7,131 nt of DNA from JBGPIK01 sp041484845 (GTDB taxonomy: Bacteria; Desulfobacterota; Binatia; UBA9968). Below the pieces are notes generated by a model that saw nothing but the letters and a program-made list of their open reading frames with translations, was not told the DNA's origin and searched no databases. Within the stretch, counting starts at the first letter, position 1; each line of letters begins with the position of its first letter. The stretch is from positions 1-7,131 of the forward strand of contig JBGPIK010000356.1 of NCBI GenBank assembly GCA_041484845.1, read 5' to 3'. Positions 1-6,406 of the stretch are shown here, piece after piece. A program made the position numbers and the translations under genes.

Positions 1-1
1 A

Positions 2-148
2 CGGCTATTGCAGTCACTAATCGAACTTTCCCCACACGCGAGTGAAGAGCGGTCACTGCTTGAATCGATCAGCAATCATGTCCAAGCCAGGGGCCCGGTA
101 TGGGACGATAAACAGCCTAAATTCGCTCTTGAGAGCCGCGAACCCTGA
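2..148 (+). CDS. 3' end of an unidentified upstream gene in the DUF499 operon
   Basis: An open frame enters from the left edge and stops at TGA 146-148, giving the last 48 residues of a protein. The visible part is hydrophilic and mostly helical in character (LLQSLIELSPHASEERSLL) and ends in a charged tail (DDKQPKFALESREP). The stop lies 26 bases before the ATG of the ATPase gene on the same strand, so the two are very probably co-transcribed. The other two forward frames close early or lack coding character. I cannot assign a family from this fragment. Because DUF499 genes usually travel with a DUF1156 methylase, a DUF3780 protein or a large helicase, one of those is the natural candidate, but nothing visible confirms it. 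Confidence 0.6.
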   Translation, partial: RLLQSLIELSPHASEERSLLESISNHVQARGPVWDDKQPKFALESREP

Positions 149-164
149 TAATATTTGGAGGAAC

Positions 165-168
165 GGAG
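165..168 (+). promoter_or_regulatory. Ribosome binding site of the DUF499 gene
   Basis: GGAG sits 6 bases before ATG 175 but only 3 bases before the in-frame GTG 172, so it favours the ATG as the start. A stronger GGAGG at 157-161 is 13 bases from the ATG, which is long for a standard site. Confidence 0.55.
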
Positions 169-174
169 AAAGTG

Positions 175-3100
175 ATGGCTAAACTACCCTGGAAACCTTG
201 GCATGAAGTAGTCAAGCTCCGCGACGATTTGCGATCTGGTGAGTTGCCCCTTCACATGTTCGCTGCCGATCTCTACGAGGTCGTGATGCAGCGTGGCAAG
301 CGGCCGGTCTATGAAAAACCCGAGAACTTTTTTGCGTTGACGTTTCCGACGTACAATCTGCGCCAGCTCGTGCGTGATGTCATTCTCCGGCTTGCTGGGA
401 AAAACGACAAGGCTGTGCGCCAACTAGAATTGACCTATGGCGGCGGCAAGACTCATACATTGATAACGCTGCGCCACCTGGTGCACGATCCAGACAAACT
501 TCCGAAGCTCCCCGCCGTAGAGGAATTCGTTCAGGCCATAGGACAGCGACCGCCCAAATGCCGTGTCGCGGCTCTTTGCTTCGATAAGCTCGACGTTGAA
601 AAAGGGATGGAGGTTACATCACACGATGGTAAAACTCGGACGCTCAAACAACCGTGGAGTGTACTGGCATATCAGCTTGCCGGTGACGCGGGTTTGAAAC
701 TCTTGCACGCGAACGGCAAGGCCGAAGAGCGTGACAGCGCACCGGCGGAGAATCTGCTCACTGAACTTTTAGAGTTACCGGGCAAAGACGGACTCGGCAC
801 ACTTATCTTGATCGACGAAGTTTTGATGTACGCCCGGGAGAAAGTGGGTCAAGACAAAGAGTGGCGAGGGCGGCTCGCGAACTTCTTCCAATATTTGACC
901 CAGGCCGTTCCAAAGGTTGATCGCTGCTGCCTGGTGGCTTCGTTGCTGGCGACTGACCCCACGAAGAGCGACACGCTCGGCCGAGAAATACAGAGTGAGC
1001 TCTACGATATTTTCCAGCGACAACGCGAAGAAGCAGTCGAACCCGTGGTTAAAGAAGATGTCGCCGAAGTGTTGCGTCGACGTTTTTTCACTACCGAGTC
1101 GATCAAGGACAAAGATTCATTCCGTCCCCATGTGGCAGCCGCTTTGAAGGGCATCGCGGATATCGACGATCAAACGAAGAAGCAAGGCCCGGAAGCGGAA
1201 GAGAGATTTCTGAAAAGTTTTCCGTTTCATCCGGACCTGACGGAAGTTCTGTACTCCAAGTGGACATCATTGGACCGCTTCCAGCGAACAAGAGGTGTTT
1301 TGCGAACTTTTGCGCTGGCGCTGCGAGATGCTGAAAAGTGGGATCAAAACCCGCTCGTTGGGCCGGCAGTATTTCTCCGCGAATCTAAGCAAAATGATCT
1401 TTCAGATGCATTGCGAGAACTAGTTTCAGTTGCCGACACCGAAGAGTGGGAGGGAAAGAAGCAAGCCTGGACCGGTATTCTACTTGGCGAGCTAATGCAG
1501 GCGAAGCAGATTGAAGCAGATTCTGCCGGCCTGAAATTTCGTGAGGTCGAGCAGGCGGTGATCACCACATTCTTGCATTCGCAACCGCTAGGTCAAAGCG
1601 CGAAATCGAGAGACTTGATTGTTCTATTGGGTTCCGCCCGTCCAGATAAGATTGAGTTGGAAAAGGGCCTCATGCGTTGGGCGCAGCTTAGCCACTGGCT
1701 GGACGACTTATACACTGGGGTTTCTGACGGCAAACTCCCGCAGACGTGGCGTTTGGGTAATCGCCCAAACTTAACGCAAATGCACGATGTTGCGAGGAAA
1801 AACATCCAAGACGAAATCGTCCGTGCTCGTCTGCTGGACGACATAAGCAAAACTAAGGCGCTCACCGCCAATGCTTCAGCGGCGGGAGTTAGCGTTCATA
1901 CGCTGCCGCCGAGACCCAATGACATAAAAGACGATGGGGCGTTTCGTTACGCCGTTCTGGGACCCGGCGCCGCGTCGGAATCAGGCAAACCGAGTCCTGA
2001 AGCGAAACGTTTTCTTGACGAGACAACGGGGGCGGATAAGCCGCGCGTGTATCGCAACTCAGTCTTACTGCTTGTTCCGTCCAAGGACGGGCTAGAGCAC
2101 GCGCTGGCGAGCGTACGTGACTCGCTCGCCTGGGAAATTGTCCAAGAGGAAATCAAAAAACAGCAGAAGGACGGCAACGTCGATCCGGCACGCGCGCAGA
2201 CGCTGCGAATCAATATTGATACGGCGAAGGGGCGAGTACCTGAATCGATTAGACAAGCGTACTGCATCGTCGTAACGGTCGCGGAGAAAGACGAGGCTCA
2301 AGCCTTTAAGATTACAGTCACCGACGACCCCCATTTTAACGTTATCAAGAATGACAAGCGGGCACGTATCCAGGACACAGCGATTACGGCTGAAGCGCTC
2401 TTGCCGGACGGACCGTACAACCTTTGGCGAGCCGGAGAAACTTCTCGTCGTGTCAAGGACCTCGCGGGAGCTTTCGCCCAGTATCCGCATTTACCAAAAA
2501 TGCTAAAGGCGAGCGCGATATTGGAGACCTTGGCCGATGGATGTGAGAGCGGAACTTTTGTGTTGCGTGTAGTTCGGCCAGATCGGACTTCTCGAACCTG
2601 GTGGATGTCGCGACCCGATGAAAATGCACTTAACGACGCAGCGCTGGAGCTGGTTTTACCCGAGGGTGCTGAAATCACTGAAATCTCGCCAACCCTGCTA
2701 GCTCCAGGGAAACTGCAGGAGTTATGGACGAGCGAAGAGATTACCGCGAAAGCGGTAGCGGACTATTTCAACGGCTCGACTGTCGTTCAGATTGAGCGAG
2801 ACGGTTACAAAGAACCCATGCAGATTCCTAAGGCGGAGCAGCGAGTTGTCGATAAGGCAATTAGCTCTGCGGTGGAGAGTGGAGTCCTATGGTTATTATC
2901 CGGTCCGGCAAGTATCTTCGGTGAGCCAATACCTGCGGGAGTCCTGAATTCTAATGCCAAGCTTTGCGCCCCACCCGAAATCATCGGCGCACCTGAGATC
3001 CTGGCTGAAAACTTGCCTGACGCATGGAAAGATGGAGAGGCATCGGGACTTTCAATTGCAACAGCTCTCTCGGTGAAAGCAGGTAAGACGCTTCCCTGGA

Positions 3101-3489
3101 AGACGGTTCGCGATGTGATCAGTGCCGCGATCAATGCGCGGTTTCTCGAACTGACGGCAGACTCGCAGCCATGGCCAAATGACTTTTCCGCGGCGCAATT
3201 CGTAAAGTTCAAGGCTCCGACTGGAGGCAGGCGAAGAGACGGGCGGGATGACAGAGAGGAACGTCCACCAGGCGTGTTACAAGCGACCGCCGAACTTAGC
3301 CCATCTCAGATTCAAGACCTTGGCGACATCGTGGACAAACTGACGCAGATCAAAGCGAAGACAAACACCCCTATTAAATTCGTTGTTCGCATCGAAATAG
3401 GTGACGGCAAAACGAAACCGAATGCGCAGGTAACGAAGGAAATCAATGCAATACTTAAAGGTGTGAAGGATGAGCTGGAAGTGAAATGA
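175..3489 (+). CDS. DUF499 (COG1483) AAA+-type P-loop ATPase, anti-phage-associated
   Basis: A complete, probably cytoplasmic ATPase of 1,104 residues (numbering below counts from GTG 172). The Walker A region is the family-typical glycine-rich form, YGGGKTHTL at 89-97, rather than canonical GxxxxGKT. Walker B is LILIDE at 211-216. A sensor-like segment (SLLATDP) follows, then RRRFF at 302-306, FPFHPDL at 350-356 and FQRTRGVLR at 370-378; these last motifs are the hallmark of DUF499. The C-terminal third has a probable helical/winged segment, a charged Arg/Asp-rich linker at about 1018-1033, and a final alpha/beta segment. Known of the family: DUF499 ATPases occur with DUF1156 adenine methylases and helicases in candidate anti-phage loci (the Hma group, by my recollection), with an ATP-driven but undefined role. 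Inferred here: it is the motor or switch of such a system. BrxC/PglY of BREX is a related large ATPase, but the motifs fit DUF499 better. No frameshift is seen. Confidence 0.9.
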   Translation: MAKLPWKPWHEVVKLRDDLRSGELPLHMFAADLYEVVMQRGKRPVYEKPENFFALTFPTYNLRQLVRDVILRLAGKNDKAVRQLELTYGGGKTHTLITLRHLVHDPDKLPKLPAVEEFVQAIGQRPPKCRVAALCFDKLDVEKGMEVTSHDGKTRTLKQPWSVLAYQLAGDAGLKLLHANGKAEERDSAPAENLLTELLELPGKDGLGTLILIDEVLMYAREKVGQDKEWRGRLANFFQYLTQAVPKVDRCCLVASLLATDPTKSDTLGREIQSELYDIFQRQREEAVEPVVKEDVAEVLRRRFFTTESIKDKDSFRPHVAAALKGIADIDDQTKKQGPEAEERFLKSFPFHPDLTEVLYSKWTSLDRFQRTRGVLRTFALALRDAEKWDQNPLVGPAVFLRESKQNDLSDALRELVSVADTEEWEGKKQAWTGILLGELMQAKQIEADSAGLKFREVEQAVITTFLHSQPLGQSAKSRDLIVLLGSARPDKIELEKGLMRWAQLSHWLDDLYTGVSDGKLPQTWRLGNRPNLTQMHDVARKNIQDEIVRARLLDDISKTKALTANASAAGVSVHTLPPRPNDIKDDGAFRYAVLGPGAASESGKPSPEAKRFLDETTGADKPRVYRNSVLLLVPSKDGLEHALASVRDSLAWEIVQEEIKKQQKDGNVDPARAQTLRINIDTAKGRVPESIRQAYCIVVTVAEKDEAQAFKITVTDDPHFNVIKNDKRARIQDTAITAEALLPDGPYNLWRAGETSRRVKDLAGAFAQYPHLPKMLKASAILETLADGCESGTFVLRVVRPDRTSRTWWMSRPDENALNDAALELVLPEGAEITEISPTLLAPGKLQELWTSEEITAKAVADYFNGSTVVQIERDGYKEPMQIPKAEQRVVDKAISSAVESGVLWLLSGPASIFGEPIPAGVLNSNAKLCAPPEIIGAPEILAENLPDAWKDGEASGLSIATALSVKAGKTLPWKTVRDVISAAINARFLELTADSQPWPNDFSAAQFVKFKAPTGGRRRDGRDDREERPPGVLQATAELSPSQIQDLGDIVDKLTQIKAKTNTPIKFVVRIEIGDGKTKPNAQVTKEINAILKGVKDELEVK

Positions 3490-3524
3490 GGAGGAGGCAG
3501 TCTTCAGTTTAAAGAGGTGTTCTA

Positions 3525-3713
3525 ATGCTGTCTAAAGATCAACTAGATGCAAGAAAGAAAGACGCGACACAAGCGCTGAAACATAGGTGGCTATTTGATA
3601 TCCTCAACTATCTCGTAAAAGACATCGAAAGCGGCAAGCGGGACTGGCTCAAGGGTCAGGTCTTGGATCTTGCGGTCGCCGGTTCAGCGATTTTCTCTCG
3701 TGTTCAGAAATAA
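3525..3713 (+). CDS. Small basic protein of unknown function downstream of DUF499
   Basis: A 62-residue protein that I do not recognise. It begins at ATG 3525 behind AGAGG (3513-3517, 7-base spacer) and 35 bases after the DUF499 stop on the same strand, so it is probably the last gene of that operon. It lacks a signal peptide and Cys residues and looks mainly helical. The Lys/Arg-rich first third (LDARKKDATQALKHR) is followed by an amphipathic helix around WLFDILNYLVKDI (22-34) and a more hydrophobic end around VLDLAVAGSAIF (46-57). Net charge is basic, which is compatible with nucleic-acid or partner binding. It could be a genuine small accessory subunit or the surviving N-terminus of a longer gene. 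No continuation is visible in the 94 bases before srkA. Confidence 0.6.
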   Translation: MLSKDQLDARKKDATQALKHRWLFDILNYLVKDIESGKRDWLKGQVLDLAVAGSAIFSRVQK

Positions 3714-3786
3714 TCGAAGATCGGTGCGCCGCTCTCGAACCATTCCGTGAATAAGAGTTGACTGAGCCGGCAGACTGATCGAAGCC

Positions 3787-3812
3787 CGTTCAAATCGTTC
3801 AAGCCGTTCAAC
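3787..3812. repeat. GTTCAA-type repeat at the 3' end of srkA
   Basis: Three 9-base-spaced GTTCAA units (starting 3788, 3797 and 3806) form a 26-base block that matches 4883-4908, on the other side of srkA and in the same orientation, at 24 of 26 positions. The last unit contains the complement of the srkA stop codon (TCA at 3808-3810), so the repeat overlaps the gene end. Confidence 0.8.
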
Positions 3813-4791
3813 GGTAGAGGTCGGTCGTGTCGTATTGCACTTTTTCCAATTGCAGCGCGAGCCCTTCGATTTGCTCCTGCCAATAGTGCTCGGTGCCGAA
3901 GTCAGGAAACGCCGCTTTGAAAGCGCTGTCTTCCCGGCGGCGCGCGATCCATGCGGAAAAGTGAATCATGCGAAGCGCCCGCAACGGCTCGATGAGCTGC
4001 ATCGTCGTCATGTCGAAACTTCTGAATTGTTCGTAGGCATCAAGCAAGATCTGCCTTCGCTCTTTCCCGTAGTCGTCGTCTCCGCCCGTGAGCAACCAGA
4101 TGTCTTGAACCGGAGGCGCGTAGAGCATGTCGTCGAAATCGATGAAGTACGGATCGTCTCGATTCCACAAAATATTTCCGGAATGGCAATCCCCGTGGAG
4201 CAGAACGTACTGGACGCCCTCGAAGCGAGGAGTAATGGCGTCGCAAATTTGCGTTACGATCGTTTCGAAGCGACTTGCGAGTTCCATCGGAACGAAGTTT
4301 CCGTCTTTTAAAAACTTCAATGGGTCTCGCCCATAAGTTTGAGGATCGAGCCGTAATCGGGGGGCGGCCTTGATCGTCGCCCCGACGTTATGAAGGCGAG
4401 CCATGAACCTTCCCAGGCGCGTGAGCTGTTCCGTCGTCAGTTCCGGCTCGAGTCGCCCCGGACGCTTCGGGAAGATTGTGAACAGCACTTCGCTAATTTC
4501 GAAAATACTTTGTCCCCTGTCATCCGTGAGCGGGCTGACGACCGGAATTTCGCTTGCTTCGAGGGCCTTCAGAAAATCGTGCTCGGCCTGAATCGTGGCG
4601 CGGCTCCAGCGGCCGGGGCGGTAAAATTTGACGATGACGTGCGGGCCTTCTTCCATCTCGATGTCGTACACACGGTTTTCCAGCGCATGGAGCGCGTAGA
4701 AGCGGCCCGTGCAACGCCCGCCCAACTTCTCGGCGGCGTCGAAAATGACCTCTGGAAGAATCTGCAGGAAGTTGTCTAGCATAGCCTTCAT
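3808..4791 (-). CDS. srkA: Stress response Ser/Thr protein kinase SrkA (YihE family)
   Basis: A complete 327-residue kinase of the aminoglycoside-phosphotransferase fold; E. coli SrkA has 328. The sequence resembles SrkA throughout. ENRVY (38-42) and VKFYRPGRW (54-62) hold the ATP-binding Lys55. LLHGDCHSGNILW (197-209) has catalytic Asp201 and Asn206. FIDFDD (216-221) gives the Mg-binding Asp218, followed by PPVQDIWLL. IEPLRALRMI and the aromatic C-terminus also fit. In E. coli this cytoplasmic kinase protects against envelope and oxidative stress and opposes MazEF-linked death. ATG 4791 fits the family N-terminus; AAGGAGG (complement of 4807-4813) is a rather long 15 bases away, so ATG 4782 remains possible. 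The frame stays open to 4959, but that extension only reads through repeat DNA. No dsbA lies downstream as it does in enterobacteria. The gene converges on the defence operon. Confidence 0.93.
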   Translation of the reverse strand: MKAMLDNFLQILPEVIFDAAEKLGGRCTGRFYALHALENRVYDIEMEEGPHVIVKFYRPGRWSRATIQAEHDFLKALEASEIPVVSPLTDDRGQSIFEISEVLFTIFPKRPGRLEPELTTEQLTRLGRFMARLHNVGATIKAAPRLRLDPQTYGRDPLKFLKDGNFVPMELASRFETIVTQICDAITPRFEGVQYVLLHGDCHSGNILWNRDDPYFIDFDDMLYAPPVQDIWLLTGGDDDYGKERRQILLDAYEQFRSFDMTTMQLIEPLRALRMIHFSAWIARRREDSAFKAAFPDFGTEHYWQEQIEGLALQLEKVQYDTTDLYR

Positions 4792-4837
4792 CCTAGACGA
4801 GCTTACCCTCCTTGTACACTCCCGTATTAAATAGGCA

Positions 4838-4857
4838 TGAGGCGTGAGGCGTGAGGC
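4838..4857. repeat. Short tandem heptamer repeat TGAGGCG
   Basis: TGAGGC occurs at 4838, 4845 and 4852 with an exact 7-base period (two full units and one partial), just upstream of srkA. It looks like a simple slippage-type minisatellite. A related GGCAAC motif occurs twice immediately afterwards. Confidence 0.75.
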
Positions 4858-4882
4858 AACAAGGCAACAGTAAGAACCGCGC

Positions 4883-5050
4883 CGTTCAAATCGTTCAGGC
4901 TGTTCAACCGCTCCGCTTCGTTCAAGCCGTTGAAGAGCTAACGGCGGTTCAAAGTTCAAGGTTCCAGGTTCAAGGGGCCTGACGGCGAGTTCAAGCCGTT
5001 CAAGACCTAACGTCAGTTCAAAGTTTCGGGCTCAAGGTTCAACGATTCAA
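4883..5050. repeat. Degenerate GTTCAA repeat array upstream of srkA
   Basis: GTTCA(A) is repeated at about ten places over 168 bases (for example 4884, 4893, 4902, 4920, 4947, 4954, 4989, 4998, 5016, 5037), often 9 bases apart and otherwise irregular. The first 26 bases match the block at the far end of srkA. Inside the array, 4920-4956 and 4989-5025 are a 37-bp direct duplication with four mismatches, offset by 69 bases. There are no constant spacers as in CRISPR. It encodes nothing convincing. Confidence 0.8.
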
Positions 5051-5245
5051 GGAACAAAAAACTGAGATCTATTTCGGGTTGGTCAACTATCTTAACGACC
5101 CGCAGTGGAACTGGCATCCAAGGAGTGTGTAGCCCACGCACCGTTTATCCGATTGGGCTCCAACGCGAATACAGCCAATCCATGTTAGCTTGTGATCGAA
5201 TAACGCGATGATGCTCGCCCTATTCATCTTGTCCAGGAGGTTATC

Positions 5246-5515
5246 ATGCGTTTCGGATTTGCTCTTCCGCAGATAGGTTCGCCGGCCGGACCGGAAGCAT
5301 TGGTCATGGTTGCCAAACGGGCCGAAGATTTGGGTTTCGACAGCCTTTGGGTTCTTGATCGCATACTCTGGCCGGTCAATCCGCGGGCCCCTTATCCGCT
5401 CGGCGACGGTTCTTTGCCGGTTCAATATAAGAACGTGCTCGATCCGGTGGAGACACTGACGTTCGCCGCTGCGCATACAGGGAAAAGGCGCCACGGTCAG
5501 ACTTTTATATCTTGA
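5246..5515 (+). pseudogene. Truncated LLM-class flavin/F420-dependent oxidoreductase (5' remnant)
   Basis: ATG 5246 follows AGGAGG (5235-5240) with a 5-base spacer, so the start is authentic. The first ~78 codons read as a luciferase-like monooxygenase N-terminus: beta-strand 1 MRFGFALPQIG, a helix with AKRAEDLGFDSLWVLDR (typical of the family's cofactor-pocket region), then the proline-rich PVNPRAPYPLGDGS and LDPVETLTFAAAHT. Homologues, usually about 280-300 residues long, continue with a strand such as RRIALGTS. Here the frame instead reads GKRRHGQTFIS and stops at 5513-5515. No further family sequence is recognisable before the next gene, so at least two thirds of the TIM barrel is gone and the product cannot be active. 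The break is at about 5480. Confidence 0.8.
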
Positions 5516-5615
5516 CTATCTTGAAAACATTCGGGGTCTTGTGTGAGATCAGGGTTGTATAGGTGATTAGCGTTCCATGAAAAAGAGCCGAGTCTTTTGC
5601 ACCTCGATCTGCCTG

Positions 5616-6200
5616 TCAGAACTTGCCCGCGTCCTTGTCTGTTGATTGCCGCCAGTTTTCTTCTTGCTTCTTTTTCGATTCTTTCTGCCCCTGCTCGTCC
5701 GCAGTCATATCCACGTAGTCGGCTAAAATGGCGTTTCCGCCGGTGTGCATGGAGACCCGATTAGTCTTGTCGATCGTCCAGGTGGAGGTCTCGTAAAATA
5801 TTTGCCTTTCCTTTTTTGCGTAGTTTCCATACTTGCCGGTCAGCAGCTGGAAGAGCTTGGTCTGAAAAGAGCGATCTTTGAACGGGGCGCCCCATTGAAT
5901 CTTGATCGTGGATAAAAATTTACTCACCGGAGTGAAGATCAGATTTACTTTTGCATGCTCGCCCAGGAGATCCGCGTGGTAGTAAAACTCGTAAGCCGTA
6001 TCGACATATTTCATGACTTTTTGATCGAAATGTTTATTAACAGAAATGATACCGTCCTTGACGATCGGAATATCCTTGTCTTGCGCAACCGCCATGGCTT
6101 CGCGCACCGACATACCCGACCTCCAGCTGTCGAATTGGAATGCGTTTGAACTAGCAGAAGTTAGCAGCAAGAAAAGCAAAGACAGAAAAAATCTGCGCAT
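5616..6200 (-). CDS. Secreted/periplasmic protein of unknown function, 194 residues
   Basis: ATG 6200 is chosen because AGGAG (complement of 6208-6212) lies 7 bases upstream and the N-terminus then forms a clean Sec signal peptide: MRR, a hydrophobic core FFLSLLFLLL, and probable cleavage after SNA at residue 20. An upstream in-frame ATG at 6257 would bury this signal behind 19 charged residues and overlap the promoter. The mature part opens with FDSWRSGMSVREAM, reminiscent of the GMSxxEA helix of BamE/SmpA-like and other small secreted proteins. Beta-rich segments follow (AKVNLIFTP, STIKIQW), then LLTGKYGNY and a STWTIDKTNRVSMH strand. The tail is highly charged and Lys/Gln/Glu-rich. It has no Cys, so it is neither a lipoprotein nor disulphide-bonded. 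I cannot name a function; it is probably a soluble periplasmic protein. Confidence 0.8.
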   Translation of the reverse strand: MRRFFLSLLFLLLTSASSNAFQFDSWRSGMSVREAMAVAQDKDIPIVKDGIISVNKHFDQKVMKYVDTAYEFYYHADLLGEHAKVNLIFTPVSKFLSTIKIQWGAPFKDRSFQTKLFQLLTGKYGNYAKKERQIFYETSTWTIDKTNRVSMHTGGNAILADYVDMTADEQGQKESKKKQEENWRQSTDKDAGKF

Positions 6201-6228
6201 GGGCGTTCTCCTAGATGTTATCCGTCCA

Positions 6229-6257
6229 ATTATAAGGCTCTTCTCCGGTGGCGCCAA
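6229..6257 (-). promoter_or_regulatory. Sigma-70-type promoter of the secreted-protein gene
   Basis: On the minus strand, a perfect -10 TATAAT (complement of 6229-6234) lies exactly 17 bases from a -35 TTGGCG (complement of 6252-6257, four of six consensus bases). Transcription would start near 6222, leaving a leader of about 20 bases that includes the AGGAG ribosome binding site. Confidence 0.55.
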
Positions 6258-6278
6258 GTTGATTATTCCTCACCGGAG
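6243..6278. promoter_or_regulatory. 8-bp inverted repeat around the -35 box, possible operator
   Basis: CTCCGGTG (6243-6250) and CACCGGAG (6271-6278) are perfect inverted arms separated by 20 bases. One arm falls in the spacer between the -10 and -35 elements of the minus-strand promoter and the other lies upstream of the -35. That placement fits a dimeric regulator that blocks or modulates the promoter. There is no T-run, so it is not a terminator. Confidence 0.4.
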
Positions 6279-6406
6279 GGAGCGATTTGTATAAGGATTG
6301 CAGATCTTGACAAAGACTTCTCACATCTGATCATTCTGGAGCGCGAGCGCGGTTAAGAAATCGCGCGATCAGCGCCTTCGGGGCGGTGTAGTATCGCATC
6401 AAAACT

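Larger units (their letters stand above)
4792..5245. other. Gene-free, repeat-rich region between srkA and the LLM remnant
   Basis: These 454 bases hold the srkA ribosome binding site, a heptamer repeat and a GTTCAA array. After 5050 there is ordinary-looking sequence with no convincing gene. A weak hairpin can form between GATTGGGCT (5151-5159) and AGCCAATC (5173-5180), with one bulged base and no T-run. I see no clear promoter for srkA; a TTTAAT-like -10 (complement of 4826-4831) has no matching -35. Confidence 0.7.

Noticed and set aside
2092..3212. Several minus-strand open frames of 126-135 codons opposite the DUF499 gene
   Set aside because: They overlap a clearly coding gene, overlap each other and lack family features.
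3714..3807. Terminator between the convergent defence operon and srkA
   Set aside because: I found no stable stem followed by a T-run on either strand in these 94 bases.
3835..4311. Plus-strand open frame of 158 codons opposite srkA
   Set aside because: It is a shadow of the kinase gene; its product has no recognisable domain and srkA has clear motifs along the same stretch.
4792..4959. In-frame N-terminal extension of srkA by 56 codons
   Set aside because: It translates the GTTCAA and heptamer repeats into low-complexity peptide, has no family counterpart, and would lie upstream of the AAGGAGG site.
4883..5050. CRISPR array
   Set aside because: The repeats are only 6-9 bases, irregularly spaced and degenerate, without unique spacers of constant length or cas genes.
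5087..5494. Minus-strand open frame of 135 codons opposite the LLM remnant
   Set aside because: It spans both the LLM coding frame and the non-coding leader, and the plus-strand frame has strong family similarity and a ribosome binding site.
5581..5598. AAAAGA/TCTTTT hairpin as terminator of the secreted-protein gene
   Set aside because: It is well placed just after the stop and followed by U residues on the minus strand, but the 6-bp stem has a single G-C pair and would be too weak.
6201..6257. Upstream start for the secreted protein (213 residues)
   Set aside because: It would place charged residues before the signal peptide and overlaps a good promoter and the AGGAG site, which both point to ATG 6200.
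6307..6334. Second plus-strand promoter (TTGACA-16-GATCAT)
   Set aside because: The -35 is perfect but the -10 is poor and it would leave a long leader of about 150 bases; the promoter at 6423-6451 is a better fit.
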